DNA from: Actinomycetota bacterium
GTDB taxonomy: Bacteria > Actinomycetota > CADDZG01 > WHSQ01
Direction of reading: 5' to 3'
Length of the DNA: 64,000 bases
Assembly (NCBI GenBank): GCA_030447315.1
Contig: JAUJPD010000004.1
Span: forward strand, 55,340 to 119,339
The translations under genes and the position numbers were made by a program. The notes under the pieces were generated by a model. That model was not told where the DNA came from. It did not search any database and saw only the letters and a list, made by a program, of their open reading frames with translations. Positions 52,114-61,600 of this stretch are shown here, in pieces (position 1 is the stretch's first letter; the number at the start of each line of letters is the position of its first letter).

Positions 52114-52646
52114 CTGCGAACGCCGGAGGGCTCGTGGAAGAGTTCGGCGGCGAAATCCTCGTCATACGTGACGTGGTGGACCTCGACATGTGGAGTTCGC
52201 AACACAATGCCCCTGTCCAGATCGATAGCCACCTCAAAGGGCTCACGAAAGCCCCACCAACGTGAGCGCTCTACTTCAGGTCTTGGCATGGCAGTGAGGA
52301 CAACGCCTGGACACCCGGCGATCTTTTCTTCACGGATCACACCGAGCACAACATCACTGAGTAGCCCCCTGGAGTGGAGAACTTCAACCCCCGGCCCCAA
52401 TCCGATTCCCGTTTCCCCATCACGGTTTGTGATGCCTTTCCCGTTCGGTTCAAGTGACCACCAGCGGAAACCGTTCACCACGATGAGTGAACTGCCTTTC
52501 CCCCGGTTCAACTCAGCCCGAACGCGGCGTGGACCGGCCCACCAAAGGCGCCAGCCTCCGCGCCTGGACGATCCTTCAGCTTGCAGGCGCGTAAAAGTAG
52601 TGGCGTTGTTGTGGATTGCCTCGAGGACTTGGCCCAGCACAACCAT
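52098..52646 (-). CDS. LolA/RseB-like hypothetical protein 2
   Basis: A 182-residue paralogue of the protein downstream. Matching parts are 'RRVRAELNRGKGSSLIVVNG', 'RWWSLEPNGKGITNRDG', 'GIGLGPGVEVLHSRGLLSDVVL' and, late, 'FEVAIDLDRGIVLRTPHVEV'. It starts 'MVVLGQVLEAIHNN' without a signal peptide. Upstream lies the second copy of the 75-bp repeat, so the two genes sit between direct repeats. Composition looks less GC-rich than the adjacent core genes, which hints at acquisition. Function unknown. Confidence 0.65.
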   Translation of the reverse strand: MVVLGQVLEAIHNNATTFTRLQAEGSSRRGGWRLWWAGPRRVRAELNRGKGSSLIVVNGFRWWSLEPNGKGITNRDGETGIGLGPGVEVLHSRGLLSDVVLGVIREEKIAGCPGVVLTAMPRPEVERSRWWGFREPFEVAIDLDRGIVLRTPHVEVHHVTYDEDFAAELFHEPSGVRRWRSH

Positions 52647-52664
52647 GGATTACATCGTAGGGGC

Positions 52665-52739
52665 CCGCGGATGCTTCCTCCGACCCCACCCATCCTCGGT
52701 CGGCTCCAGAAGCCAGGAAGACTGGCGTTCCTCGGGTGG
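52665..52739 (-). repeat. Second copy of the 75-bp arm, without the hairpin
   Basis: Matches 51300-51375 along most of its length with a few substitutions and two single-base gaps, in the same orientation. It lies directly after the methyltransferase stop. The hairpin part seen at 51272-51299 is absent; GGGGCCCGCGG takes its place. Confidence 0.8.
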
Positions 52740-52746
52740 CAGAGCC

Positions 52747-53556
52747 CTACCTCTTGGTGCCTATGACTATCAGGTAGTCGCCGTCGTAAACGACGCGGGG
52801 CGGCTCTATGGAGATGTCTCGGTAGACATCTTGGATCTCCCGCGAGAGCTCCTCGAACCGCTCGGCAGGAAGCACCGCCTTCGCCGCGGCGATCGGAGGC
52901 GCCGCCTCCGTGAGGAAGGACAGTTGATGGGCGGCATCGTCGAAGTCCCATCGCACAGCACCTGAGGAGAACGTCACCTCAGCGGCGTGAGGCGCGAACC
53001 GCTGCTCGGCCGTGGCTCGCTCCCCCCACTCGGTGGGGTCGGGTACGCCCTGGGGGGCACCCGGCATGTACTTGCCCATGAGATTGGTGATGAGGTCCAT
53101 CGGTCCTCCGGGAACCCAGTTCGTCATGACCACGCGGCCGCCACGTCTCACCACCCGGAACATCTCGGCCGCGGCCTGCTCGGGCCGGGGCGCGAACATC
53201 GCTCCGAACGAGGAGGTCACGATGTCGAACCGCCCGTCTTCGAAGGGCAGGTCCTCGACGTCCGCCTCGCCCCAGTCGATGTCGAGCCCCTCCGCTTGCG
53301 TTCGAGCGCGACCGAGCTCGACCATCCGAGGAGAGAGGTCGGTCGCAACGACGTGAGCACCTCTCCGGGCAGCTTCGACGGCGATGTTCCCGGTACCGGC
53401 GGCCACGTCGAGAAGCTTGTCTCCAGCTGAGATGCGAGCGGCTTCGGCCGTCGCCATGGCCTCGTCTCTAAAGACCTCTGCGATACGGGCGTAGTCGCCC
53501 ATCCCCCACAGGGCGCGATGTCGCTCTTTGAGCTGCGTGATGGCGTCCGCGTCCAT
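52747..53556 (-). CDS. SAM-dependent class I methyltransferase
   Basis: A 269-residue methyltransferase with SAM motif I 'LLDVAAGTGNIAVEAARRGA' near residue 47-66, the acidic residue in 'VVATDLS', motif 'GEADVEDLPFEDGRFDIVTSSFG' (key part EDLPFEDGRFDIV) and 'EMFRVVRRGGRVVMTNW', as in UbiE-like enzymes. The target is unknown. ATG at 53556. It ends 8 bp before the repeat at 52739. Upstream on the same strand, after 96 bp, lies ispH. Confidence 0.9.
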   Translation of the reverse strand: MDADAITQLKERHRALWGMGDYARIAEVFRDEAMATAEAARISAGDKLLDVAAGTGNIAVEAARRGAHVVATDLSPRMVELGRARTQAEGLDIDWGEADVEDLPFEDGRFDIVTSSFGAMFAPRPEQAAAEMFRVVRRGGRVVMTNWVPGGPMDLITNLMGKYMPGAPQGVPDPTEWGERATAEQRFAPHAAEVTFSSGAVRWDFDDAAHQLSFLTEAAPPIAAAKAVLPAERFEELSREIQDVYRDISIEPPRVVYDGDYLIVIGTKR

Positions 53557-53652
53557 GGTCGGCTTCCCTCCTGGATCTCGGACCGGCGGTGCGCGGCCGG
53601 GACCGAAAGGATGCACCCACCGGGTCAGGCTCGTCCAGTGGCCGGACGTGGG

Positions 53653-54603
53653 TCAGGGGGTGGCCTCTAACTGTTGCTGTTCGCGAAGCCAGGGTGGCAG
53701 TGAGAAGGTGATGTCTTCCGTGGTCACCTCGCGTGTTTCCACCGCGGCGTACCCGAACGAAGCCAGCTTCTTCAAGAGGCGGTCGACCAAGACTTCCGGG
53801 GCGCTCGCTCCCGAGCTGACTCCTACGCTCTCGACGCCTTCGAGCCAGGCCGGGTCGAGGTGGGTCTCGTCGGGGACCAGATAGGCGGGGGTGCCCATGT
53901 CGCGGGCGACCTCCACCAATCGATTGGAGTTGCTGGAGTTGAAGGCGCCCACGATCAGAACGAGGTCGGCATCCGGCGCGATCGCCTTGACCGCGACCTG
54001 GCGGTTCTGGGTCGCGTAACAGATGTCGTCGGAGCGAGGTCCGGCGAGATCGGTGAACCGCTCCCGCAGGGCCTCCACGACGGTGAGGGTGTCGTCGACC
54101 GATAGCGTCGTTTGGGTGAGATAGGAGATCGGCTCGTTCGGGTCTAGGTCGAGGTCGTCGATCTGCTCGACGCCTTCGACGACCACCGTGCGGTCGGGGG
54201 CCTGGCCCGCCGTTCCCTCGATCTCCTCGTGGCCTTCGTGTCCGACCAGCACGATCTTGCGGCCCGCCCGGGCGAACCGCTTCGCCTCGAGGTGCACCTT
54301 GGTGACCAGCGGACAGGTGGCGTCGATGACCTGGAGGTTCCGGGCCTCTGCGCTGCGCCGGACCTCGGGGGAGACGCCGTGGGCCGAGAAGACACACACG
54401 GAGCCCTCGGGGATCTCGGTCTCCTGATCGACGAAGATGGCCCCGGCCTTCTCCAGCTCTTCGACCACGTGTCGGTTGTGGACGATCTCCTTGCGCACGT
54501 AGACGGGGGGGCCCACGGTGGCAAGCGCTCGCTCGACTATCTGCACGGCTCGATCGACGCCGGCGCAGTAGCCACGCGGAGCGGCCAGGATGACTTTCTT
54601 CAT
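53653..54603 (-). CDS. ispH: 4-hydroxy-3-methylbut-2-enyl diphosphate reductase
   Basis: A 316-residue IspH, the last enzyme of the methylerythritol phosphate isoprenoid pathway, making IPP and DMAPP. The [4Fe-4S] cysteines are in '[11 protein letters not shown]' (Cys13), '[11 protein letters not shown]' and '[10 protein letters not shown]'. '[10 protein letters not shown]', '[11 protein letters not shown]' and '[11 protein letters not shown]' are also present. The ATG at 54603 gives the standard N-terminus; an open frame continues upstream but has no family match. Confidence 0.97.
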   Translation of the reverse strand: MKKVILAAPRGYCAGVDRAVQIVERALATVGPPVYVRKEIVHNRHVVEELEKAGAIFVDQETEIPEGSVCVFSAHGVSPEVRRSAEARNLQVIDATCPLVTKVHLEAKRFARAGRKIVLVGHEGHEEIEGTAGQAPDRTVVVEGVEQIDDLDLDPNEPISYLTQTTLSVDDTLTVVEALRERFTDLAGPRSDDICYATQNRQVAVKAIAPDADLVLIVGAFNSSNSNRLVEVARDMGTPAYLVPDETHLDPAWLEGVESVGVSSGASAPEVLVDRLLKKLASFGYAAVETREVTTEDITFSLPPWLREQQQLEATP

Positions 54604-54643
54604 GCCTCCATCGTAGGGGGCCCGCGGGGCTACGCCGGAGGCC

Positions 54644-55393
54644 TCACTTCTTCGCGAGGGGCCGGCGAGCGCCAGGTTTGGCCGTGACCCGGTACAGATC
54701 GCCCAGGCCCGCCTCTTGGGACGAAGGGCACAAGGGCTCGATCGGACAGTCACCGCAGCGTGGTTTCTTGGCGTCGCAGGTCTGGCGGCCGTGCTCGATG
54801 AACAGCTCGGTCACCTTGCGCCAGTCCTTCCTGGGAACCAGCTCCATCAAGCGGCGCTCGATCTTCTCTGCCTCCTTGCTGTTCACGTCGACGAAGGCGA
54901 GTCGCACAGCAACGCGACCGACATGGGTGTCGACGGCGATCCCGGCGTCCGGGTCCTTGCGCGTCGCCTCCGGGTAGCAATTCGCCTGGACGATGTTGGC
55001 GGTCTTGCGCGCCACGCCCGGCAGGGTGATCAGCTCGGCCATCGTCTGAGGCACCCGGCCGCCGTAGTCGTCCAGGAGCCTTTGGCTCATCCCGCGCAGG
55101 GCGCGGGTCTTCTGACGGAAGAACCCCGTCGACTGGATGTCTTTCTGCAGCTCCTCCTCGGGAACCCCGAGGAAGTCCCGGGGGCCGCGGTACTTGCGGA
55201 AGAGCTCCTTCGTCACCAGGTTCACGCGGGCGTCGGTGGACTGCGCCGACAGGATCGTGGCGACCACGCACTCGAACGCGTTCGAGAAGTGCAGCGCGAC
55301 CTGCGCCTCGGGGTAAGCCCTCTTCAACCGCCGCATGACGGGCGCGACCCGCTCCTCAGCGGGGGCTCTCCGGTCTACCGACGGCCTGGCCAC
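54644..55393 (-). CDS. nth: Endonuclease III (DNA glycosylase/AP lyase)
   Basis: A 249-residue base-excision repair enzyme for oxidised pyrimidines. The helix-hairpin-helix '[14 protein letters not shown]' contains the catalytic lysine, the catalytic aspartate is in '[12 protein letters not shown]', and the C-terminal [4Fe-4S] cysteines follow Cx6Cx2Cx5C in '[17 protein letters not shown]'. All are intact. It is divergent from the TetR gene, with 71 bp between the starts, and 40 bp upstream of ispH on the same strand. Confidence 0.96.
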   Translation of the reverse strand: MARPSVDRRAPAEERVAPVMRRLKRAYPEAQVALHFSNAFECVVATILSAQSTDARVNLVTKELFRKYRGPRDFLGVPEEELQKDIQSTGFFRQKTRALRGMSQRLLDDYGGRVPQTMAELITLPGVARKTANIVQANCYPEATRKDPDAGIAVDTHVGRVAVRLAFVDVNSKEAEKIERRLMELVPRKDWRKVTELFIEHGRQTCDAKKPRCGDCPIEPLCPSSQEAGLGDLYRVTAKPGARRPLAKK

Positions 55394-55420
55394 GGCGGGA
55401 GATTAGTGGCTGGGCGGCGG

Positions 55421-55445
55421 TATAGTCTTACCAAACGACCGTTTG
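55421..55445 (+). promoter_or_regulatory. TATAGT box and TetR-type operator before the paa regulator
   Basis: TATAGT at 55421-55426 is followed by the perfect 14-bp palindrome CAAACG-AC-CGTTTG at 55432-55445, which would cover the transcription start. A GAAGGAG ribosome site and the ATG at 55465 follow. The position suits autorepression by the TetR protein. No clear -35 is seen. Confidence 0.55.
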
Positions 55446-55464
55446 TTCGTAGAAGGAGCTCCCC

Positions 55465-56061
55465 ATGGCCGTGGCCGAGAAGATCCGTACGCCCCGCCGG
55501 GCGGAGCTGGTGGCGGTGGCGGCCCGACTCTTCTCCGAGCGCGGCTACCACGGAACCTCGATGCACGATCTGGGCAGCGAGCTCGGGATCCAGCGGGGCT
55601 CTCTGTACGCCCACATCGGATCGAAGGAAGAGTTGCTGCTGGACGTCGTCGACGATGGGGCGGACCGGTTCCTGGACCGCGCCGAGCGCGCTCTGTCCGC
55701 GGGGGGCAGCGCAGCCGAGCGATTGCGAGCCCTCCTGATCGGCCATGTCGAGACCGCGACGCAACATCTCGAGGCCTCGACCGTCTTCCTCAACGAGTGG
55801 CGCTATCTCTCTCCGGAGCTGCGCGACCACATCCAGGCCAAGCGCGACCGCTACGAGCACATGGTGCGAGCCGTTATCGAGGCAGGCGTCGCGTCGGGCG
55901 AGTTCCGGGCCGACGCCGACATCCGCTTCGCGGCTACCCTCGTCCTGTCGGCGGGTAACTGGACCTACACCTGGTACCGCCCGGGCGGTGACCTCACACC
56001 CACGGAGATCGGCGAACGTTTCGCAGAGTTGGTGACGAAGGGACTGGAGGCAGGTAAGTGA
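55465..56061 (+). CDS. TetR-family regulator of the paa genes
   Basis: A 198-residue TetR protein with the helix-turn-helix at about 12-58 ('AARLFSERGYHGTSMHDLGSELGIQRGSLYAHIGSKEELL'; key part GIQRGSLYAHIGSKEELL) and a C-terminal ligand domain with 'VFLNEWRYLSPELRDHI'. It sits first in the paa operon, its stop overlapping paaA as GTGA. By position it may be a functional counterpart of PaaR, which responds to phenylacetyl-CoA; the ligand here is inferred. The palindrome upstream of the gene is its likely site. Confidence 0.87.
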   Translation: MAVAEKIRTPRRAELVAVAARLFSERGYHGTSMHDLGSELGIQRGSLYAHIGSKEELLLDVVDDGADRFLDRAERALSAGGSAAERLRALLIGHVETATQHLEASTVFLNEWRYLSPELRDHIQAKRDRYEHMVRAVIEAGVASGEFRADADIRFAATLVLSAGNWTYTWYRPGGDLTPTEIGERFAELVTKGLEAGK

Positions 56062-56981
56062 CCTACGAAGAGAAACTGGCGCGCTTCAACGCGCACATCG
56101 AGGCGGGCGGGAAGGTCGAGACGGAGGACTGGATGCCAGACGACTTCCGCAACGGCGTTCTCAAGTTCATCGAGATGCACGCGAACTCCGAGATCATGGG
56201 GGCCATTCCCGAGCGCGAGCAGGTCCCTCGGGCCCCCTCGCTCAAGCGCAAGATGTCGCTGACCGCCAAGGTTCAGGATGAGGTCGGCCACGCGCAGTTG
56301 CTGTACCGGGTCGCAGAGGACCTTGGCAAGAGCCGCGAGGCCATGTTCTCCGATCTCGTCAACGGAAAGTCCAAGTTTCACAACGTCTTCCACTACCCCA
56401 CCAAGCACTGGGGCGATGTAGCGATCATCGGATGGTTGATCGACGGCGCCGCCCTGGTGACGCAGGCCGCTCTCTTGGATTCCTCCTACGCTCCCTACAC
56501 GCGCGTCCTCAAACGCATCTGCTCGGAGGAGCAACTCCACCTGCGCCACGGCGAGGACATCTCGCTGGAGCTGGCGTCGGGCACCGAGTCGCAGCGGGCC
56601 ATGTTCCAGGACGCGCTGACCCGCTGGTGGCTTCCGATCATCCACTTCTTCGGCCCGAAGACGAACGTCGAGAAGGATCTGTTGTTGCGCTGGAAGGTCA
56701 AGACGCGCACCAACGAGGACCTGCGTCAGGAGTTCTTGGACCGTTACGTCCCCAAGGTGCTCGAGCTGGGCTTCGAGTTCCCGGCCCCCGTTCCGTTCCA
56801 CGACGAAGAGTCGGGACACTGGCTGATCCGCGACGAGGACATCGACTGGGCTCCCCTGGACGCCATCAAACGCAATCAGGGGCCGGAGACCCAGCGGCGC
56901 CTCAACCTCCGCAAGACCGTCTACGACACGCATCGCTGGGTCCGCGACGCGCTCGCAGGTCCGGCCATCCACGCCGCGTGA
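56058..56981 (+). CDS. paaA: Phenylacetyl-CoA epoxidase catalytic subunit PaaA
   Basis: A 307-residue diiron oxygenase subunit that epoxidises the ring of phenylacetyl-CoA. Ferritin-like iron ligands are seen in 'AKVQDEVGHAQLLY' (DExxH) and 'ICSEEQLHLRHGE' (EExxH). 'MHANSEIMGAIPEREQVPRAPSLKRKM' (key part EIMGAIPE) is a family landmark. GTG start at 56058 overlaps the regulator stop. It forms a complex with PaaC and is bridged by PaaB. Confidence 0.95.
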   Translation: MTYEEKLARFNAHIEAGGKVETEDWMPDDFRNGVLKFIEMHANSEIMGAIPEREQVPRAPSLKRKMSLTAKVQDEVGHAQLLYRVAEDLGKSREAMFSDLVNGKSKFHNVFHYPTKHWGDVAIIGWLIDGAALVTQAALLDSSYAPYTRVLKRICSEEQLHLRHGEDISLELASGTESQRAMFQDALTRWWLPIIHFFGPKTNVEKDLLLRWKVKTRTNEDLRQEFLDRYVPKVLELGFEFPAPVPFHDEESGHWLIRDEDIDWAPLDAIKRNQGPETQRRLNLRKTVYDTHRWVRDALAGPAIHAA

Positions 56982-56994
56982 GGCGGAGGCGCTA

Positions 56995-57291
56995 GTGGAG
57001 ACGTGGGAGGTGTTCCGGCGTCACGGACATCGTGAGCCCTTCGAACACTGCGGAACGGTGACGGCGTCAGACCACGAGATGGCGTTGCTGACCGCGAAGG
57101 AGTGCTTCCTTAGGCGGCGAGAGGGCGAGCACCTGTGGGTGGTGCGCAGGAGTGACATCCACTCGTTCCAAGACGAGACTCTCCTCGAGATCGCGGCGGA
57201 CAAGTCCTACCGGTTCAACAGCGGCTACAGAGACGTGGTCGCGAAACGAGAGCGGGCTCGGGCGCGGGCGAAAGAGCTGGCGACTCCATGA
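56995..57291 (+). CDS. paaB: Phenylacetyl-CoA epoxidase subunit PaaB
   Basis: A 98-residue PaaB, the small subunit that links the PaaAC units. It shows 'WEVFRRHGHREPFEHCGTVTASDHEMALLTAKECFLRR' (key parts WEVFRR, HCGTVTA, AKECFLRR) and 'LWVVRRSDI', as in the family. GTG start at 56995, 13 bp after paaA. Its stop overlaps paaC as ATGA. Confidence 0.93.
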   Translation: METWEVFRRHGHREPFEHCGTVTASDHEMALLTAKECFLRRREGEHLWVVRRSDIHSFQDETLLEIAADKSYRFNSGYRDVVAKRERARARAKELATP

Positions 57292-58124
57292 ACCAGGTGC
57301 TTGCTTCAGTGCTGACGGCCCTCGGTGACGACGAGTTGATCCTGGGCCACCGCCACTCCGAGTGGACCGGCTTCGCTCCGCACATGGAAGAAGACGTGGC
57401 GTTCTCTTCGATCGCCCAAGACGAGATCGGACATGCCGCCGCTTACTACTCTCTGGCTGCCGTTGAGACAGATGACGACGTCGACCGGATCGCTTTGGGC
57501 AGAGAGAAGAGCGAGTACCGCAATGCCATCCTGTGCGAGCGCGACAACGGCGACTGGGCTTTCACCCTGGTGCGACACTGGTTGTACGACCACGCCGATG
57601 CCATCCGTCTCGAGGCACTGGAGAGCTCCTCGCACGAGGGTTTGGCTGCGCTCGTCACCAAGATCCGCAGGGAAGAGCGATATCACTTGCTCCATGCGGA
57701 TACCTGGTTGAAGCGCGTTACACAAGGCCCGGCGGAGGGGCGTAAACGGGTGGCAGACGCGATGACCCGCGCGTATCCCGAAGCCGTCGCCGTCTTCGAG
57801 CCGTTCGAGGAAGAAGAAGCGGCGCTGGCCCAGGGGTGGATTCCGGTGTCGTCGTCGGAGCTGGCCGCCCGTTTCATCGCCGAGACGTCACAGCAGCTAG
57901 ATGCGCTGGGACTTCCCACGCGATCCGCCGGCCGCTCGGGAGAGGGGGCCGAGTTCGTGGCCTCGTCTTCGGGTGACCTGATCGCGGGGGACGCGGTAGA
58001 CGACGGCAACCCGCCTGCGGAGGATGGGTTCGGTGGCCGCCGCGGACGGCGGACGGCGGAGTTCGACGCGTTGTGGCAAGACATGACATCGATGTACCGG
58101 ACGGATCCGGGAGCGCGCTGGTGA
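57288..58124 (+). CDS. paaC: Phenylacetyl-CoA epoxidase structural subunit PaaC
   Basis: A 278-residue ferritin-like subunit that pairs with PaaA. 'LGDDELILGHRHSEWTGFAPHMEEDVAFSSIAQDEIGHAAAYY' (key parts LGHRHSEW, AQDEIGHA) and 'KIRREERYHLLHADTWL' are typical. About 35 extra residues near 225-260 (Ser/Gly/Ala/Asp-rich) separate it from the conserved end 'LWQDMTSMYRTDPGARW', longer than I expect for the family. The stop overlaps paaD as GTGA. Confidence 0.93.
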   Translation: MNQVLASVLTALGDDELILGHRHSEWTGFAPHMEEDVAFSSIAQDEIGHAAAYYSLAAVETDDDVDRIALGREKSEYRNAILCERDNGDWAFTLVRHWLYDHADAIRLEALESSSHEGLAALVTKIRREERYHLLHADTWLKRVTQGPAEGRKRVADAMTRAYPEAVAVFEPFEEEEAALAQGWIPVSSSELAARFIAETSQQLDALGLPTRSAGRSGEGAEFVASSSGDLIAGDAVDDGNPPAEDGFGGRRGRRTAEFDALWQDMTSMYRTDPGARW

Positions 58125-58621
58125 CGACACTCGGCACGGTGGAGGACGCGGTGTGGGCTGCCTTGCGCGAGGTGGCGGATCCCGAGATACCCGCCGTCTC
58201 CGTCGTAGACATGGGGATGATCAAGAGCGTCGAGATCGACGGTGACGCCACGGTGGTCACCGTCTTGCCGACCTTCACCGGCTGTCCCGCCATCGCGGTG
58301 ATCGAGTCCGACGTGCGCGCCGCCGTGATGAAGGTCGCCGGCGTCAACGATGTTCGGGTCGAGACCACCTTCAGTCCCCCCTGGACGACCGAGCGCATCA
58401 CGCAAGAGGGCCGCCGGAAGCTGAAGGAGTTCGGTCTGGCGCCTCCGACCGGCGAGGGAGCGGTTCTGATCCAGTCGATCGGTCTACCTGTGGTCTCGAT
58501 ATGCCCGTTCTGCAGCAGCAAGAACACTCATAACGAGAACCCGTTCGGTCCGACACCATGCCGCGCCCTCTATTACTGCAACGACTGCCGCAACCCCTTC
58601 GAACAGTTCAAGGCGATCTAG
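58121..58621 (+). CDS. paaD: Phenylacetyl-CoA epoxidase assembly protein PaaD
   Basis: A 166-residue PaaD. The N-terminal MIP18/SufT-like domain has 'REVADPEIPAVSVVDMGMI' and 'TFTGCPAI'. The C-terminal zinc ribbon has 'CPFCSSKNTHNENPFGPTPCRALYYCNDCRNPFEQFKAI' (key parts CPFC, CRALYYC, CRNPFEQFK). It is needed for maturation of the epoxidase. GTG at 58121 overlaps the paaC stop. No paaE reductase follows: the next gene is on the other strand. Confidence 0.94.
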   Translation: MTTLGTVEDAVWAALREVADPEIPAVSVVDMGMIKSVEIDGDATVVTVLPTFTGCPAIAVIESDVRAAVMKVAGVNDVRVETTFSPPWTTERITQEGRRKLKEFGLAPPTGEGAVLIQSIGLPVVSICPFCSSKNTHNENPFGPTPCRALYYCNDCRNPFEQFKAI

Positions 58622-58650
58622 CCGGGAGCGCAGGGGGCCTAGGTGGCGGC

Positions 58651-61600
58651 TCAGGAGATACGCCCCGCCGCCACGCGTTCGCGTTGGCCGGCGGTGTTGT
58701 GCAACGAGTCGCTCTGACCAAGGGTTCTCAAGAAGGCGTCGACGATCTCGGGGTCGAACTGCCGTCCGGCGGACTCCTTCAATCGGCGGCAGGCCTCCTT
58801 GACCGGTAATGCCTTGCGATAAGGCCGGTCTGTCGTCATGGCGTCGAAAGCGTCTACCACCAGGATGATGCGCGATTCGACCGGGATGGCAGGCCCCTTG
58901 ATCGCGTCCGGGTAACCGCTGCCGTCGAAGTGCTCGTGACAGTGCCGAACGATAGGCCGCACGTCGGCCAAACGATCGATGGGCTCGAGGATGCGCTCAC
59001 CCAGCTCGGGGTGGGTCTTGATCACTTTCCACTCGTTGGCGTCGAGAGGACCCGGCTTCGCCAAGATCTTTGACGGGATGCCGATCTTGCCGATGTCGTG
59101 GAACAGGGCGCCGAGCTCGAGGCGCTTCAACTCGCTTCCCTCAATGCCGAGCTCGGAACCGACGTCGAGGGCCATATCGGTGATAGAGCGAGCATGGTTG
59201 GAGGTGTACTCATCCTTGGCCTCCAAAGCATTGGCCAGAGCCTCTACGGTTTCGAAGAAGGTGCGTTCGAGACTCTCGAAGCTGACCGCGTTGGTTATCG
59301 CCAGCTTCGCCTGGTGAGCGACACCGGCAAGCAAGCGGATCTTTCGATCTGAGAACTGATAATCCCCCAGTGCAGGGGCAACGGTAACTATGCACCCGAG
59401 ACGACCGTCGAGCTTCAGAGGCGCTACCGCGAACAAGGTGTTCTTCGCGACGTCGGAGGCGCCCGGGATATGCGCCACGTCGCTAGGTCGCAACACGAAC
59501 GGCTCGTCGCGAGCAAGGAATCGCTCCGACATCTCACGATCGATCCTCAGCTCGGCCATACGGCCGCGTTCTGGTTCGACGTAGCCCCATTGCGCCTCCG
59601 GAACGACGTCCCCGGTCTCTACCTCCTGCAACCAGACCGAGGTCTGGGGAGAGCCCAAGATGCGGGCCGACAACTCCACGACCTTCGAAAGAACCTCGTC
59701 CAAGCCTTCTGCGATGGCCAGCTCGCGGCTGAACTCGAGCAGCGAGTTGGAAAGATCTGCGCTCTCTTTCTGCTCCTTGTAGAGGACCGCCTTCTGCATG
59801 GCTACGGACGCCTGATAGAGAGTCCTGCAAGGAGGCGCAGCTTGTCGTCGGTGAAGAAGTCCTCGTGGCCGTTGTAGCGCACCGTGATCCAACCGCATAC
59901 CCCGTGGCCCGAGTGCAGCGGTGCGATCGCGTTGGTTCTCAGCTCCACTCCTGCGGGCGGGTCGAAGAACTCTCGTTGCGCCTCGGCCGAGAGAGTGAAC
60001 GCGCGTTCGAGCCGGTGATGAGACGCTCGGCCCTCTCCTGGGAGACCTGGTACCGGATGATGGGCTCCGACGCCGTTTCTCCCACGTAGCCGGTATGCGC
60101 CGCGCAGGTGAAATCTCCGGTCCGCTGGTCCTGCAACCACAGTGACGCTTGGGCCGTGTCCAGCAACTGTGAAGCCATACGCACCGTCTCGTTGCCGATC
60201 GAATGGAACGAGGCAGCCTTGGACATCAGATCCGAGAAAAGAAGTAACGCTTTGGCGTTCTCGGCTTCCCGTCGCTGAGCTTCGTAGAGGCGAGCGTTCT
60301 CGAGGGCGACAGAAGCGTTGCCCGACAGAACCTCGAGCAACCGAACATCGTCTTCGTCGAACTGGCTCAACCCCAGCTTGGAGATCAGCACAACACCGAT
60401 CACTCGTGATCCGTAGTTAAGGGGCACCGCGACGATCGATTCCTCGATCTCGTCCGTTCCCGGCACCGTGATCGCGTAATCACATTCGAGCGCATTGGGG
60501 ATCAACAGCGATCGAGCGGTCTCGGCCGCATGTCCGGTGATCCCCTCGCCTACCCTGGTGGTCAGGACCTCCGGCGTGTCACCGGCGTAGGCGCCGACCT
60601 CGCCCCGGAAGGCGACGGGAACCAGCAGGTCGTCCTCGCGAAGATAGACGCGGCAACTGTGATAGTCGATCAACGTGCGCAGCTCATTGGCGATCGTCAT
60701 GCCGATCTGGCGCACGTCGTTGAGGCGGTTCAGCTTGCCCGAAAAGCTCTGGAGCATCTTCAGGTGCGCGATGGACCGCACATCCTGCCGAACGGCGCCG
60801 GTATCGATACATTGCGTGGCCTCGTCGTTGAACAGAACGATGCGGTTCTTGCCCCGAGACTTGGCGCTCAACATCGCGGCGTCGGCGCAAGCAACGAGCT
60901 CGCGGGGGTTCATTGCATGCTCGGGGCCCTGTGCGATGCCGATCGAGAGCGTCACATCTTCGACGGGCTCGAAGTCGAAGCCCCGAACCCTCGTGGCAAG
61001 CCTGCTCGCCAGCCCAAGCGCGTCACCGGCATCACAGGAGGGAAGGATGATGGCGAACTCCTCGCCGCCGATCCTGCAGGGTAGGTCGGAGCCACGGACC
61101 GTCTCTCGCATCAGTTCACCTAGGGCGAGGAGAACCTGGTCCCCTACGGAGTGACCGTGGACGTCGTTGATCTTCTTGAAGTCGTCGATGTCCAACATGA
61201 GCAAGCCGATGGAGTCACGTGATCTGCTGGCGCGCGTGAGCTCAGAGCGAAGCCGCTCGTGGAAGTAGCGATGGTTATAGAGGCCGGTGAGGCTGTCGGT
61301 GACCGCCTGCTGCTCGAGCACGCCACGGATCTGGGCGCTGTCCAGAGCTAGAGCCGCGGCCTCTCCGAACCGCTGAGCGAGCTCGAACTCTTCCTGAGAG
61401 AACGTCGCGTCGTCGCCGATCCGGTAGAGATTGAGACAACCCTTCACCCGGTTGCGGGCGAGAAGAGGGATCACGATGATCGATTCCGGATCTAGTGGGG
61501 TCCCGGGGACGACAAGGACCCGATCGTCGAGGTGAGCCTCGTTGGCGAGCACCGGGCTCCGATGCTGCGCCGCCCATCCCGTCAGTCCCCGTCCGAAGTG

